Origin: an uncultured Victivallales bacterium
GTDB lineage: Bacteria; Verrucomicrobiota; Lentisphaeria; Victivallales; UBA1829
NCBI GenBank assembly: GCA_944390735.1
Contig: CALXRL010000007.1
Span: 124,001-188,000 of the forward strand
DNA length: 64,000 nt
Direction: 5' to 3'
Position 1 is the first letter of the stretch. Every line of letters begins with the position of its first letter. The notes under the pieces were generated by a model that was not told the origin of the DNA, did not search any database, and was given only the letters and a program-made list of their open reading frames with translations. The translations under genes were made by a program, and so were the position numbers. Shown one piece after another: positions 52,646 to 60,608 of this stretch.

Positions 52646-53616
52646 AGTCCGCCTCCGGAGTTTTTCCGGATCTTCCGCAGCCAGAGCTGTCCGAAGATCT
52701 GGATGGCAAATGTGATGCAGAGCAGAATCAGCCCGAGGGCAAAGAGCGAGCTTTTCGCAAGGCCTTCCGCCTCCGCGAACTTGTTGGCGAGCACGGAGGC
52801 GATCGTTGCGCCCGAGTCGTACAGGGAGAGCGAAATGACTTCGCTGTTGCCGATGATGAAGAGAACGGCCATGGTTTCCCCCACGGCCCGTCCGAGTCCG
52901 AGGAAGACGGCTCCGAGCAGTCCCTGCATGCCGTAGCGCATGGTGACGTCGCGGGCGACCTCCCAGGTGGTGGCGCCCGTTCCGTAGGCCGATTCCTTGA
53001 CCACCGCGGGCACCATGCGGAACACGTCGCGCATGATCGCCGACATGAACGGAAGCGACATCAGCGCAAGGACAAGTCCCGCCGTGAGGAATCCGAACCC
53101 CGTCATCGGCCCGTCAAAGAGAGGGATCACGGAGAGTCCGAGCGTATCCGAAAGAAACGGCTGCACATGCGTCTGCATGAACGGCACGAAGACGAAGAGT
53201 CCCCACATTCCGTAGATGACGCTCGGAATCGCGGCCAGAAGATCCAGCGCGCATCCGAAGACCCGGGAGAGAAGCGGAGGAGCGATTTCCACTAGAAAAA
53301 GCGCGGTCAGAAAGGCGGCGGGAACGGCGATCAGCAGAGCAATCGCCGTCGTGACCAGCGTTCCGTAAATGGCGAATGCCGCACCGAATTTCTGCTCCGC
53401 CGTGTCCCACTGCGTCGAGCAGAGGAATCCCGGGCCGAATTCCCGGAACGCCGGATAGGAATGCCACGCCAGCTGAAGAAAAAAGGCGATCGTCAGAAGA
53501 CCCGCGAGGGCGGCCGCGCCAATGGCCAGCCACCGGAAGATCTTGTCGGAAAGGGGGGTCCCGCCGGGACCTCCCTTCGCGGGACCGCTTTGGGGAAAGA
53601 CGGCCGGTTTGTTCAT
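52642..53616 (-). CDS. pstC: Phosphate ABC transporter permease PstC
   Basis: 324 residues from the ATG at 53616. Six or more membrane helices with AIPSVIYGMWGLFVFVPF and the EAA-type loop ESAYGTGATTWEVARDV, both PstC-typical. The N-terminal 30 residues are polar and Pro/Gly-rich, in the cytoplasm. It begins 10 nt after the pstS stop. Confidence 0.95.
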   Translation of the reverse strand: MNKPAVFPQSGPAKGGPGGTPLSDKIFRWLAIGAAALAGLLTIAFFLQLAWHSYPAFREFGPGFLCSTQWDTAEQKFGAAFAIYGTLVTTAIALLIAVPAAFLTALFLVEIAPPLLSRVFGCALDLLAAIPSVIYGMWGLFVFVPFMQTHVQPFLSDTLGLSVIPLFDGPMTGFGFLTAGLVLALMSLPFMSAIMRDVFRMVPAVVKESAYGTGATTWEVARDVTMRYGMQGLLGAVFLGLGRAVGETMAVLFIIGNSEVISLSLYDSGATIASVLANKFAEAEGLAKSSLFALGLILLCITFAIQIFGQLWLRKIRKNSGGGL

Positions 53617-53626
53617 CGCAATCGCC

Positions 53627-54646
53627 TCACTTGACTTCTTTCCAGGAGGCCTTGACAAGGGCGACAACTTCCGCAGGCATCGGAACGTAGTGCATGGCGG
53701 AGGCGGTCTTTCCGCCTTCCCGGAAGCACCAGTCGAAATACTGGAGCATTCTGCCGGCAAGATCTTTGTTCTTCTGCTCCTTTTTCAGGACGATGTAGGT
53801 CACACCGGTGATCGGCCAGGCGCGCGCCCCCTTCTGATTGGTGAGTTCCACCCGGAAGTTCGGAGCGTTTTTCCAGTCGGCGCCGGAGGCGGAGGCGGCA
53901 AAACTTGCCACCTCGGGAGCTACGAATTTCCCGTCCGCGTTTTTCAGCTGCACCGTGGACAGGTTCGCCTCTTTCGCATAGGCGTATTCGACATAGCCGA
54001 TGGATCCGCGGGTTTTCGCCACGTTGTTGGCAATGCCGGGATTGCCTTTTGCGCCGATGGAGCCGCGGAACCATTTGACATCCTTGGCGTTGCCGGGGCC
54101 TTTCGCCCATTTTTCAGAGATTTTGCTCAGATAGTTCGTGAAGATCCAGGTGGTGCCGGAACCGTCGGAGCGGCGGACCACTGTGATCCGCAGATTCGGA
54201 AGCCGGACTCCGGGATTGCTTCTGGCAATTGCCGGATCGTTCCATTTCCGGATCTCCCCCAGGAAAATCGAGGCAAGAGTGGCTCCGTCCAGTTTCAGCT
54301 GTCCTTTCGGGACGCCGGGAAGATTGACCACGGGAACCACGCCTCCGATCAGCATCGGAAACTGAAGAAGCTGATATTTCTTCAGATCCTCTTCCCGGAC
54401 CGGATCGTCGGACCCGGCAAACTGGATCGTTCCCGATTTCAGCTGCGAGACTCCCGCGCCGGAACCGATCGACTGATAGTTGAACTGATCCTTTCCCGGA
54501 TTCGTTTTGTTGTACGTGTAGGTCCATGCCGCATAGACCGGCGCGGGGAAACTGGCTCCCGCTCCGTTGATGGTGGCCGCTGTTCCCGCTCCCCCCGCAC
54601 ATAAGATTGCTGCCGTGACCGCCAGTTTTCCGAAAAGGCTTTTCAT
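53627..54646 (-). CDS. pstS: Phosphate-binding periplasmic protein PstS
   Basis: 339 residues with a signal peptide (MKSLFGKLAVTAAILCAGGAGTAA). The phosphate-binding segments are recognisable: INGAGASFPAPVYAAW, YQSIGSGAGVSQLKSGTIQFAGSDDP, VVRRSDGSGTTWIFTNYLSK and KTRGSIGYVEYAYAKE. There is no lipobox Cys, so it is a soluble periplasmic protein as in E. coli. First gene of the operon, AGGAG upstream. Confidence 0.96.
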   Translation of the reverse strand: MKSLFGKLAVTAAILCAGGAGTAATINGAGASFPAPVYAAWTYTYNKTNPGKDQFNYQSIGSGAGVSQLKSGTIQFAGSDDPVREEDLKKYQLLQFPMLIGGVVPVVNLPGVPKGQLKLDGATLASIFLGEIRKWNDPAIARSNPGVRLPNLRITVVRRSDGSGTTWIFTNYLSKISEKWAKGPGNAKDVKWFRGSIGAKGNPGIANNVAKTRGSIGYVEYAYAKEANLSTVQLKNADGKFVAPEVASFAASASGADWKNAPNFRVELTNQKGARAWPITGVTYIVLKKEQKNKDLAGRMLQYFDWCFREGGKTASAMHYVPMPAEVVALVKASWKEVK

Positions 54647-54703
54647 ATATGTTCTCCTGTGTTTGGTTGTTCCGCTTCTGCGGATTTTTTCCGTTTACCA
54701 GGT

Positions 54704-54735
54704 ACTATGCCATCGGTTTGTTAAATCTCTGTTAG
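54704..54735 (-). promoter_or_regulatory. Pho-box-like repeat and -10 box of the pst operon
   Basis: On the minus strand CTAACAG (54735-54729) and TTAACAA (54724-54718) form a direct repeat with the 11-bp period of PhoB/PhoP sites, followed after 8 nt by CATAGT (54709-54704) as a -10 box. There is no good separate -35, as expected for an activator-dependent Pho promoter. The leader to pstS would be about 50 nt. Confidence 0.6.
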
Positions 54736-54780
54736 GCCGGTAATAGAAGTCCGTGAATTCGGATCGGCATCTTTCGAGGG

Positions 54781-54880
54781 GAAAAAGGCGCCCCGTACCG
54801 AAGAGGGGGTCGGTACGGGGCTGCAACAAAGGAGAGAGTGTGACAAACGATTTGTTGCATTGGAGAGTCGCTTGTCACAG
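54781..54880 (-). ncRNA. Structured RNA element B (proximal tandem copy)
   Basis: On the minus strand: a hairpin with arms 54879-54868 and 54850-54839 (12 pairs, one G-U), an 18-nt linker CUCUCUCCUUUGUUGCAG (54838-54821), then a terminator hairpin with 10-pair stem GCCCCGTACC/GGTACGGGGC (54821-54812 with 54799-54790), GCC and U5 (54786-54782). The linker and terminator are nearly identical to copy A 174 nt away while the first hairpin differs. No own promoter was found, so it may be read from the copy A promoter by read-through or be a relic. The linker is complementary to an AAAGGAG ribosome-binding site. No RNA family recognised. Confidence 0.65.
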
Positions 54881-54954
54881 TTTTTTTGACACCCCTTTTT
54901 CAGAAAGGTTCCCGCTCCTCCAAAAAAAAATCAGTTTTTTTTCTCCCTTCTCCG

Positions 54955-55058
54955 GAAAAAAAGGTGCCCCGTACCAAGTGGGGTCGGTACGGGGCTGCAA
55001 CAAAGGAGAGAGCATAACAGACAATGTTTGTCGGAACATCGTCCGTTATTGTGTCTGA
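54955..55058 (-). ncRNA. Structured RNA element A (distal tandem copy), promoter-bearing
   Basis: On the minus strand: start near 55058, then a 15-pair hairpin with arms 55049-55035 and 55028-55014 around a 6-nt loop, in which the only two imperfections are G-U pairs. The linker CUCUCUCCUUUGUUGCAG (55012-54995) leads to a terminator hairpin with a perfect 10-pair stem (54995-54986 with 54975-54966), then ACC and U7 (54962-54956). Length about 104 nt. Hairpin mismatches are A-C on the plus strand and G-U on the minus strand, which fixes the transcribed strand. It lies between an upstream gene and the pst promoter and encodes no plausible peptide. Likely a trans-acting small RNA, but function is inferred only. 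Confidence 0.72.
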
Positions 55059-55064
55059 CAACAT

Positions 55065-55092
55065 AATATAATTAATGTTCCGAAAAATACAA
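55065..55092 (-). promoter_or_regulatory. Promoter of RNA element A
   Basis: On the minus strand TTGTAT (55092-55087), 16-nt spacer, TATATT (55070-55065), within an AT-rich stretch. The predicted start at about 55058 is only nine nt before the first hairpin, as expected for a compact small RNA. Confidence 0.65.
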
Positions 55093-55441
55093 TAAAAAAA
55101 TAAAAAATTTTTTTGTTGTGAATGAAATCACATATTATTTTGAGTCTTCTTCTTTTTTCTGCGGATGGACCGGGAGTCCTGGGAGGGGAGATCATTGAAT
55201 TTTTTCTTCCGGAAAGGTTCGTTCCGGAAGAGAGGGGGACGGGGATGGGCGCTTGTCCGGGGGGCTCCGCGAAAAGGACGGGGGGCCGGAGGATCAATGC
55301 CACGCGGGGGCGCCGCAAACGATCCTTCCGATGATGATTCCGTTCCCGGAACCGAATTGCCGCGGGAGAGGGGGGGCTGTTCCTCCCGGGAACGCGAATT
55401 TCCAATGGCGAAAAGGGGGCTGACGCGTCCGGAAAAGGGGC
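55093..55441. other. Non-coding gap: AT-rich part then G-run-rich part
   Basis: 55093-55145 is AT-rich with A and T runs. From about 55160 the plus strand is GC-rich with several G runs (55235-55265 and 55363-55377), and CTTCCGGAA (55206-55214) is repeated inverted at 55222-55230 without a T tract. No reading frame here looks coding, and no clear terminator for the minus-strand gene ending at 55442 was found. Confidence 0.6.
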
Positions 55442-56239
55442 TTACTTTCCGTTTCCGTAGGGATAGGGAAGAAAGAGAATGTTTTCCGTTCCGTCAAGAA
55501 GACAGTTGCCGATGGTGTAGATGTATCGGAAGCTGTCGGTTGCCACCGCGCAGGTGAAAAGCGTCGAAGCCACCAGCGTGAGCAGTTCTTCCGTGGTCCA
55601 TGCGTGAATTCCGGGATGGATGTTCGGAATGCTGTCCCACTGTTTGGCCGGATAATAGAGCGTTCCTCCGCAGAGAACGGCGAACTCCCCGCCGGTCTGC
55701 ACGACCTCCATGCGCGTATGCCACGCTTCCGCGAGAAGTTTGGCGAGGATGCAGCACATGAAGTCGATGGCGGCTCCGTCTTCCAGAATGGTTCCCAGAC
55801 AGATGGTATCCGCATTCAGATCATCCTTGGAGAATCCGACGCAGCGGATTTTCTCCCCGAGGAAGGCAAACAGTTTTTCAATCCGGCACCCCTGCAGCAC
55901 CGAGGAATCCTGCAGAAAATCCTGCCACTGCTGAAGCACTTCCGCGCGCGTGTCGTTGTCAAACCAGAGCAGATGCAGCCGCACGATGCCCTCCAGCAGG
56001 GAATATTCGCCTTTCCGGAGGGAGTCCGCCATGGTTTTCCGGTTTCTCCGTTTAATCAGAGCGGACTGCATCTGATGGATGCGGCGGCGCAGTTTTGCAT
56101 CCGGGGTCTCCTGAAGACTCCGCAGAACACGCTCCAGACGCGGATCGTCGTTCTGGATGAGCTCCGCCATGGCGAGACTTGCCGCCTGTTCGTTGTCATC
56201 ATCCAGAAGTTTGAGAAGATGTTTGAAGTCGCTGTTCAT
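55442..56239 (-). CDS. SirB1/transglutaminase-like domain protein
   Basis: 265 residues. The opening KHLLKLLDDDNEQAASLAMAEL is a helical HEAT-like repeat. Residues 60-240 resemble the SirB1-type transglutaminase-like fold: ICLGTILEDGAAIDFMCCILAKLL aligns with the GIPITLSLLY region, and the segment GGEFAVLCGGTLYYPAKQWD with the GHFLV region. The usual His of that motif is not obvious, so catalysis is doubtful. No signal peptide. It begins 4 nt after the exonuclease gene stop, so it is in its operon. Function unknown. Confidence 0.6.
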   Translation of the reverse strand: MNSDFKHLLKLLDDDNEQAASLAMAELIQNDDPRLERVLRSLQETPDAKLRRRIHQMQSALIKRRNRKTMADSLRKGEYSLLEGIVRLHLLWFDNDTRAEVLQQWQDFLQDSSVLQGCRIEKLFAFLGEKIRCVGFSKDDLNADTICLGTILEDGAAIDFMCCILAKLLAEAWHTRMEVVQTGGEFAVLCGGTLYYPAKQWDSIPNIHPGIHAWTTEELLTLVASTLFTCAVATDSFRYIYTIGNCLLDGTENILFLPYPYGNGK

Positions 56240-56243
56240 CGGC

Positions 56244-57056
56244 TCACTGCTTTTCCGGGAAGTATCCTTTGAGGGCGTCGGAGGCGATTTTCTTGACCTC
56301 CTGCGAGAAATCCGCCTTGAGGATCCAGCGGAGGAAATCGGGATTTTCGACGGCGATGGTTTTGAGCTTCTGACCGGCGTTGCGGCCGAATGCCACGACG
56401 ACTTCGCCCTCTTTCCAGCGGAAGCGGCCGTCGGGATCGACGGCGTCCTGGATCTTCGGGTTGCAGAGGTTGTGGATCACATCCAGATCCTCCGAGAATT
56501 CGACGTCTTCCGGCAGCTCCTCCGAGGTCCAGGCCGCATATTTCTTCAGCTCCGCCTCAAAGACCTCGACCGTTGCGAGAGTGTCCGCCTCCGCGGAATG
56601 CGCGTCATCCAGATTTTTCCCGCAGAAGGTCTTGTAGGCCGCCTTCAGGGTGCGCGGTTCCATTTTGCAGTAGAGGTAATAGGCGTCGACAATGCGTCTC
56701 TGCTTGATCTCGAACTGCAGTCCCGCGCGCTGGAACTCCCGCACCAGAACCGGAACGTCGAATTTGACAATGTTGTATCCTCCGAGGTCGCAGTCCTCCA
56801 GATAGAGATAGAGACTCTGGGCGATCCGGCGGAAGGTCGGCGCATCCTTGACGTCCTCGTCATAGATTCCGTGAACCTCCGACGCCTCCAGCGGGATGTG
56901 CATCTCCGGATTGATTCTGCGTGTCTTGACCTCTTTTGTCCCGTCGGGAAAGAGTTTCACAACCGAGATCTCCACGATCCGGTCCGTCAGAATATTGGTT
57001 CCGGTTGTTTCGAGGTCGAAAAACACCAGCGGTCTCTCTTTGATAACGGAAAGCAT
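56244..57056 (-). CDS. DnaQ-like DEDDh 3'-5' exonuclease
   Basis: 270 residues with AAGGAG seven nt before the ATG. ExoI motif FFDLETTGTN (D, E), ExoII GGYNIVKFDVPVL (D), ExoIII HSAEADTLATVEV (H, D). This is a free-standing DEDDh nuclease like DNA polymerase III epsilon or exonuclease X. The extra C-terminal domain (about 180-270: RFRWKEGEVVVAFGRNAGQKL to FLRWILKADFS) matches the small motif found at the end of many such proteins in Bacteroidetes. Could proofread, degrade single-stranded DNA or act on RNA; role not decidable from sequence. Confidence 0.9.
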   Translation of the reverse strand: MLSVIKERPLVFFDLETTGTNILTDRIVEISVVKLFPDGTKEVKTRRINPEMHIPLEASEVHGIYDEDVKDAPTFRRIAQSLYLYLEDCDLGGYNIVKFDVPVLVREFQRAGLQFEIKQRRIVDAYYLYCKMEPRTLKAAYKTFCGKNLDDAHSAEADTLATVEVFEAELKKYAAWTSEELPEDVEFSEDLDVIHNLCNPKIQDAVDPDGRFRWKEGEVVVAFGRNAGQKLKTIAVENPDFLRWILKADFSQEVKKIASDALKGYFPEKQ

Positions 57057-57142
57057 GGCAAGACTCCTTCACTCATCATCGGTCTGTATCGGAAACGGGC
57101 TTTTCCGGAAAAGCATTGTTTTTGTTTGACTGCAATATTGTT

Positions 57143-57171
57143 ACTATACATCCGGGAAATCCGTTTCGCAA
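57143..57171 (-). promoter_or_regulatory. Promoter of exonuclease-SirB1-like operon
   Basis: On the minus strand TTGCGA (57171-57166), 17-nt spacer, TATAGT (57148-57143). Leader of about 80 nt to the ATG at 57056. Confidence 0.7.
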
Positions 57172-57262
57172 CACATCGTTTGAGAAAAAAGAGAGATTTG
57201 TTCCGAGGGGAAACGGAAGCGGCGGTCGCCCGACCGCCGCTCCGGAAACCTGCGGTTTCCGT

Positions 57263-58984
57263 TCAGAGCCGCGTGCAGGAGAGCGGGGGAAGAACGCGCC
57301 CGTCCAGAGAAAAGGCGGTGTCCCGGTAATTCACAAGAAGACGGGAACCGTCGGAATAGCTGCTGCAGCTGACGCCTTCTGCGATTTCCTCGTGTTCCTC
57401 CATGAATTCGAACTGGAGATCGCGGATTGTCCGGTAGAAGTCATACTCCTCCTTCAGTTTGGCGACGCCGTTCCGGAGTTCCTCGTCGGTTTCGCATCCG
57501 AGATCCTCGTTGCCCATCCAGTTCCGTCCCGCGTGCATGAATTTAGCGTAGAAATAGGCGAGGGGGCGGCCGCCGTATTCCAGATTCATAAGACGGATGC
57601 GCGGATCGGATTTGATCGCTTCATTGACGCTGTCGCAGAAGGAGTTGTAGAGAAGAATCCCGTGATAGACCAGATGCCAGAACGGAATGAAACGATCGCA
57701 GATTTCCGGCCGTCCGGGCGCCCGGTTGAATACGGTGTAGAGGGCGTAGTCGTAGGAGCCGATGCAGAAATCCCAGGCGCCCTCCGATCCGCTGGCGCCG
57801 ACCGATTCCCGGGCGAGTTCCAGGGTTTTTCCGCGCCATTCGCCGGCGGCTTTGCGGGTCAGCGGGTGGTCCGGATGGTAGCAGGGATCGGGAATGACGA
57901 TGCTCATGACGTCCAGATAATGGGTGCCGCGGAAGCCGAGGCGTTTCATGTCCTTGAAATCCTGAACGGCGATTTTCTCATGGGCCTCCCTGGGGCAGAG
58001 ACGGTAGGACTGTCCTCCCCCCCACTGTCCCTCCTTGTGGAGTTCCCCGTTTTTGTCGCGGATCACATACTCCCTGTTCCAGCGTTTGGCAATGGTGTAG
58101 GAGTCGAGAACGTTGGTGTGGCCGCAGATGAGATACCCGTAATCCTTCGCTTTCCGGATGAGGCGGAGCAGCGCCTCCTCTCCGCCGAGCAGGGGTTCGA
58201 CGGGGAAGAGATCGGGAAAGCGTCCGTCGTGTCCGGATTTGTTCCAGCCGACCAGACAGAATTCGGCGTCGCGGATTCCCTGTCTGTGAAATTCATCAAG
58301 AATCTGTTCTGCGCGTTCGAATGTGATGGCCACATGGATCGGCGGCTCGTTTTCCTCGGTCTGTTCCAGAACGGGGGGCGGGACCGGTTTCCAGGCAAGG
58401 CGGATGCGCACCTCCGGCCCGCGCGCGGCCTCCGCGAGAACCGGATAGCGTTTGGAACGTTCCTTCAGCGGAATGCAGGCTCCGCGTTCCAGCTGATAGG
58501 CCCGATAGCGTCTGGCGGCTCCGGAGTAGTTCGCATCCTTTCCCGTCAGTTCGAAAAAGCGGATCACGATGTCTTCATACGCCTTTCCGTCCTCGAGAAG
58601 GAAGCGCGGATAGAGATAATACGCATTCTCCCGGACACCGACCACCAGAGCGTATTCCAGCGACATGCCGGCGACGACGGCCAGACACCCCTTTTCTCCA
58701 TGCCTGACCGCGTAGACCGGCATGGTGTTCCGATCGAATACGGATTCCGTATCCGGACGTTCCCGGAAGGTTGTCAGGGCGGCGTGACCGTTGTTTTCGA
58801 TGCTGGGAATTACGAAATATCCATCCTCCCCGGCGGAGGCGGTGAAAGGCTCGGAGTGTATTTCGACGAACTGGGCGCCCTGCGGTATTTCCGAAGCGGG
58901 AATGCGGAGTTCTCCGGAGGAGGGGATGTCAAGGAGACGTTCCCCGGTTCTTCCGCCGGGAAAGAGAAATCGGACCGTTGTCAT
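57263..58984 (-). CDS. Putative TIM-barrel glycoside hydrolase, no signal peptide
   Basis: 573 residues. N-terminal beta-sandwich (about 1-190), then a (beta/alpha)8-type region with AEFCLVGWNKSGHDGRFPD, LICGHTNVLD, GTHYLDVMSIVIPDPCYHPDHPLT with a candidate catalytic Asp, DFCIGSYDYALYTVFN, and a C-terminal beta domain. The order resembles the DUF5696 / GH101-GH129-like enzymes, which act on alpha-linked N-acetylgalactosamine, but assignment by eye is tentative. It is probably cytoplasmic. Monocistronic, with its own strong promoter. Confidence 0.62.
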   Translation of the reverse strand: MTTVRFLFPGGRTGERLLDIPSSGELRIPASEIPQGAQFVEIHSEPFTASAGEDGYFVIPSIENNGHAALTTFRERPDTESVFDRNTMPVYAVRHGEKGCLAVVAGMSLEYALVVGVRENAYYLYPRFLLEDGKAYEDIVIRFFELTGKDANYSGAARRYRAYQLERGACIPLKERSKRYPVLAEAARGPEVRIRLAWKPVPPPVLEQTEENEPPIHVAITFERAEQILDEFHRQGIRDAEFCLVGWNKSGHDGRFPDLFPVEPLLGGEEALLRLIRKAKDYGYLICGHTNVLDSYTIAKRWNREYVIRDKNGELHKEGQWGGGQSYRLCPREAHEKIAVQDFKDMKRLGFRGTHYLDVMSIVIPDPCYHPDHPLTRKAAGEWRGKTLELARESVGASGSEGAWDFCIGSYDYALYTVFNRAPGRPEICDRFIPFWHLVYHGILLYNSFCDSVNEAIKSDPRIRLMNLEYGGRPLAYFYAKFMHAGRNWMGNEDLGCETDEELRNGVAKLKEEYDFYRTIRDLQFEFMEEHEEIAEGVSCSSYSDGSRLLVNYRDTAFSLDGRVLPPLSCTRL

Positions 58985-59068
58985 GACGGGAAATCCTTTA
59001 TATTAATGAAGTTGGGATTCAGTCGCAAGGAATGAATCGTTCGAGGAAGACAACTGTCTTCGGTGATA

Positions 59069-59097
59069 CTTATAGACGGAAAAAGAGATTTTGTCAA
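59069..59097 (-). promoter_or_regulatory. Promoter of putative glycosidase
   Basis: On the minus strand TTGACA (59097-59092), 17-nt spacer, TATAAG (59074-59069), with a leader of about 78 nt. Confidence 0.85.
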
Positions 59098-59239
59098 GTT
59101 TGATATAAAAAATATTCCGGGAAATTGAAGAGCCCTCTCTTCTGGAAATTGACGGAGGGGGACTTGAAAATCCGCCATACGGAATTACTGTATTGCCGGA
59201 CCGGATTTTACAATCAGACAGAAAATGAGGAGATGAATC

Positions 59240-59719
59240 ATGAAAAAAATTCTGCTGCTTTCCGCTGTTCTTGTCTTTGGCGGATTCTCCGCTTCCGCCG
59301 CGGACGCCACGCCCGCGAACCTGAAACTCTGCTATGAACTGTTCGATGCGATGCGGATGGAAAAACAGCTTTCCGAAACCTCCACCCAGATGCTGGCGCT
59401 TCAGCTGCAGGGCAATCCGATGCTGATGCCGTTCAAGGCGGAGCTGGAGGCGTTTTACAAGGATTGTCTTCAGTTCAACAATCTGAAGGAGGGAATTGCG
59501 AAGATTTACCTGGAGCTGTTCACGCCGGACCAGATCCGCGATTTCATCCGCTTCTACCGGACGCCGTCCGGAGCGGCGTTTGCGGAGAAATCCTCTCAGC
59601 TTTCGACCAAGGTGGCCGCGTTCAGCCAGCAGATTGTGCTGAAAAACATGCCGTCGCTTCAGAAGGCGATTCAGGAGAAAGCCGCGAAACTTCAGCAGCA
59701 GAAAAACAGCGCAAAATAA
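59240..59719 (+). CDS. Secreted DUF2059-family protein
   Basis: 159 residues with a signal peptide (MKKILLLSAVLVFGGFSASAA). The helical mature part contains IAKIYLELFTPDQIRDFIRF and YRTPSGAAFAEKSSQL, the diagnostic DUF2059 signature. Family members are small periplasmic proteins of unknown function. The C-terminal tail is Gln/Lys-rich. A ribosome-binding site GAGGAG precedes the ATG. Confidence 0.85.
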   Translation: MKKILLLSAVLVFGGFSASAADATPANLKLCYELFDAMRMEKQLSETSTQMLALQLQGNPMLMPFKAELEAFYKDCLQFNNLKEGIAKIYLELFTPDQIRDFIRFYRTPSGAAFAEKSSQLSTKVAAFSQQIVLKNMPSLQKAIQEKAAKLQQQKNSAK

Positions 59720-59759
59720 GAAAGAGGGCATTCCGGAACAACTTCCGGAGGGAGTGTGA

Positions 59760-59788
59760 TTGACAAATCGTCTCTCTCGTGCTAAATT
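59760..59788 (+). promoter_or_regulatory. Promoter of yebC-ruvC-psd-pssA operon
   Basis: Perfect TTGACA (59760-59765), 17-nt spacer, TAAATT (59783-59788), about 50 nt before yebC. Confidence 0.8.
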
Positions 59789-59836
59789 ATACGCCAACAT
59801 TTCTCGGAAAAGAAACAGAAACAAAAGGTAACAATT

Positions 59837-60598
59837 ATGTCCGGACATAGCAAGTGGGCTAATATCAAGCACAAAAAAGGCGCGGCCGACGCAAAGAAGG
59901 GCCGTATTTTCTCGAAATTCGCGAAGGAAATCATGGTGGCTGTCAAGACCAGCGGAAAGGATCCGGATGCCAATCCGCGTCTCCGTCTTGCCCTGGCCGG
60001 AGCACGGGCCGCCAACATGCCCCGCGAAAATATCGACCGGGCAATCAAAAAAGGCGCCGGGGAACTTGGCGATGTGACCTTTGAAGAGGTGACGTACGAA
60101 GGCTACGGCCCCGCGGGAACCGCTTTGATTATCGAATGCCTGACCGACAACCGCAACCGCACGCTCAGCGATGTGCGGCTGGTCCTGGATCGTTCCGGCG
60201 GAAATATGGCGAACTCCGGAGCCGTCTCCTGGATGTTCCAGCGCAAGGCTCATTTCGTCGTGGAAGGGGAGAACGCCGACGAGGAAAAACTGATGGATGT
60301 CGTCCTTGACGCGGGCGCGGAAGATATTGAAGTCGATGAGGATACCGCGGAAATCTGGGGAGCGCCGGAAGCGTTCGAGCCGATCTCCAAGGCGCTGGAA
60401 GCCGCCGGAATTGCCACCACGGAGGCCGGAGTGACCAGAAAGCCGGACAATCTGGTGGGAATCAACGATCTTTCCGTCGCCCAGCAGGTGCTGCGCCTGA
60501 TCGACAAGCTGGAGGATCTCGATGACGTTCAGTCGGTTCACTCAAATGCCGACATCGCAAGCGAGGTGCTCGATCAGATCTCCGAACAGGAAGACTGA
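59837..60598 (+). CDS. YebC/PmpR-family protein
   Basis: 253 residues. The N-terminus SGHSKWANIKHKKGAADAKKG is the family hallmark, followed by NPRLRLALAGARAANMPREN and YEGYGPAGTALIIECLTDNRNRT. Length is normal. The family has been described as transcriptional regulators and, more recently, as factors that relieve ribosome stalling. Neighbour of ruvC, a conserved pairing in many bacteria. Confidence 0.97.
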   Translation: MSGHSKWANIKHKKGAADAKKGRIFSKFAKEIMVAVKTSGKDPDANPRLRLALAGARAANMPRENIDRAIKKGAGELGDVTFEEVTYEGYGPAGTALIIECLTDNRNRTLSDVRLVLDRSGGNMANSGAVSWMFQRKAHFVVEGENADEEKLMDVVLDAGAEDIEVDEDTAEIWGAPEAFEPISKALEAAGIATTEAGVTRKPDNLVGINDLSVAQQVLRLIDKLEDLDDVQSVHSNADIASEVLDQISEQED

Positions 60599-60608
60599 GT
60601 GACCGAAA

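Noticed and set aside
54753-55058. Open reading frame of 101 codons across the tandem repeats, with repeated peptide GSVRGCNKGES
   Set aside because: The peptide repeat follows from the repeated RNA stems. The two copies are in different frames before the loops, and no plausible protein or start is supported.
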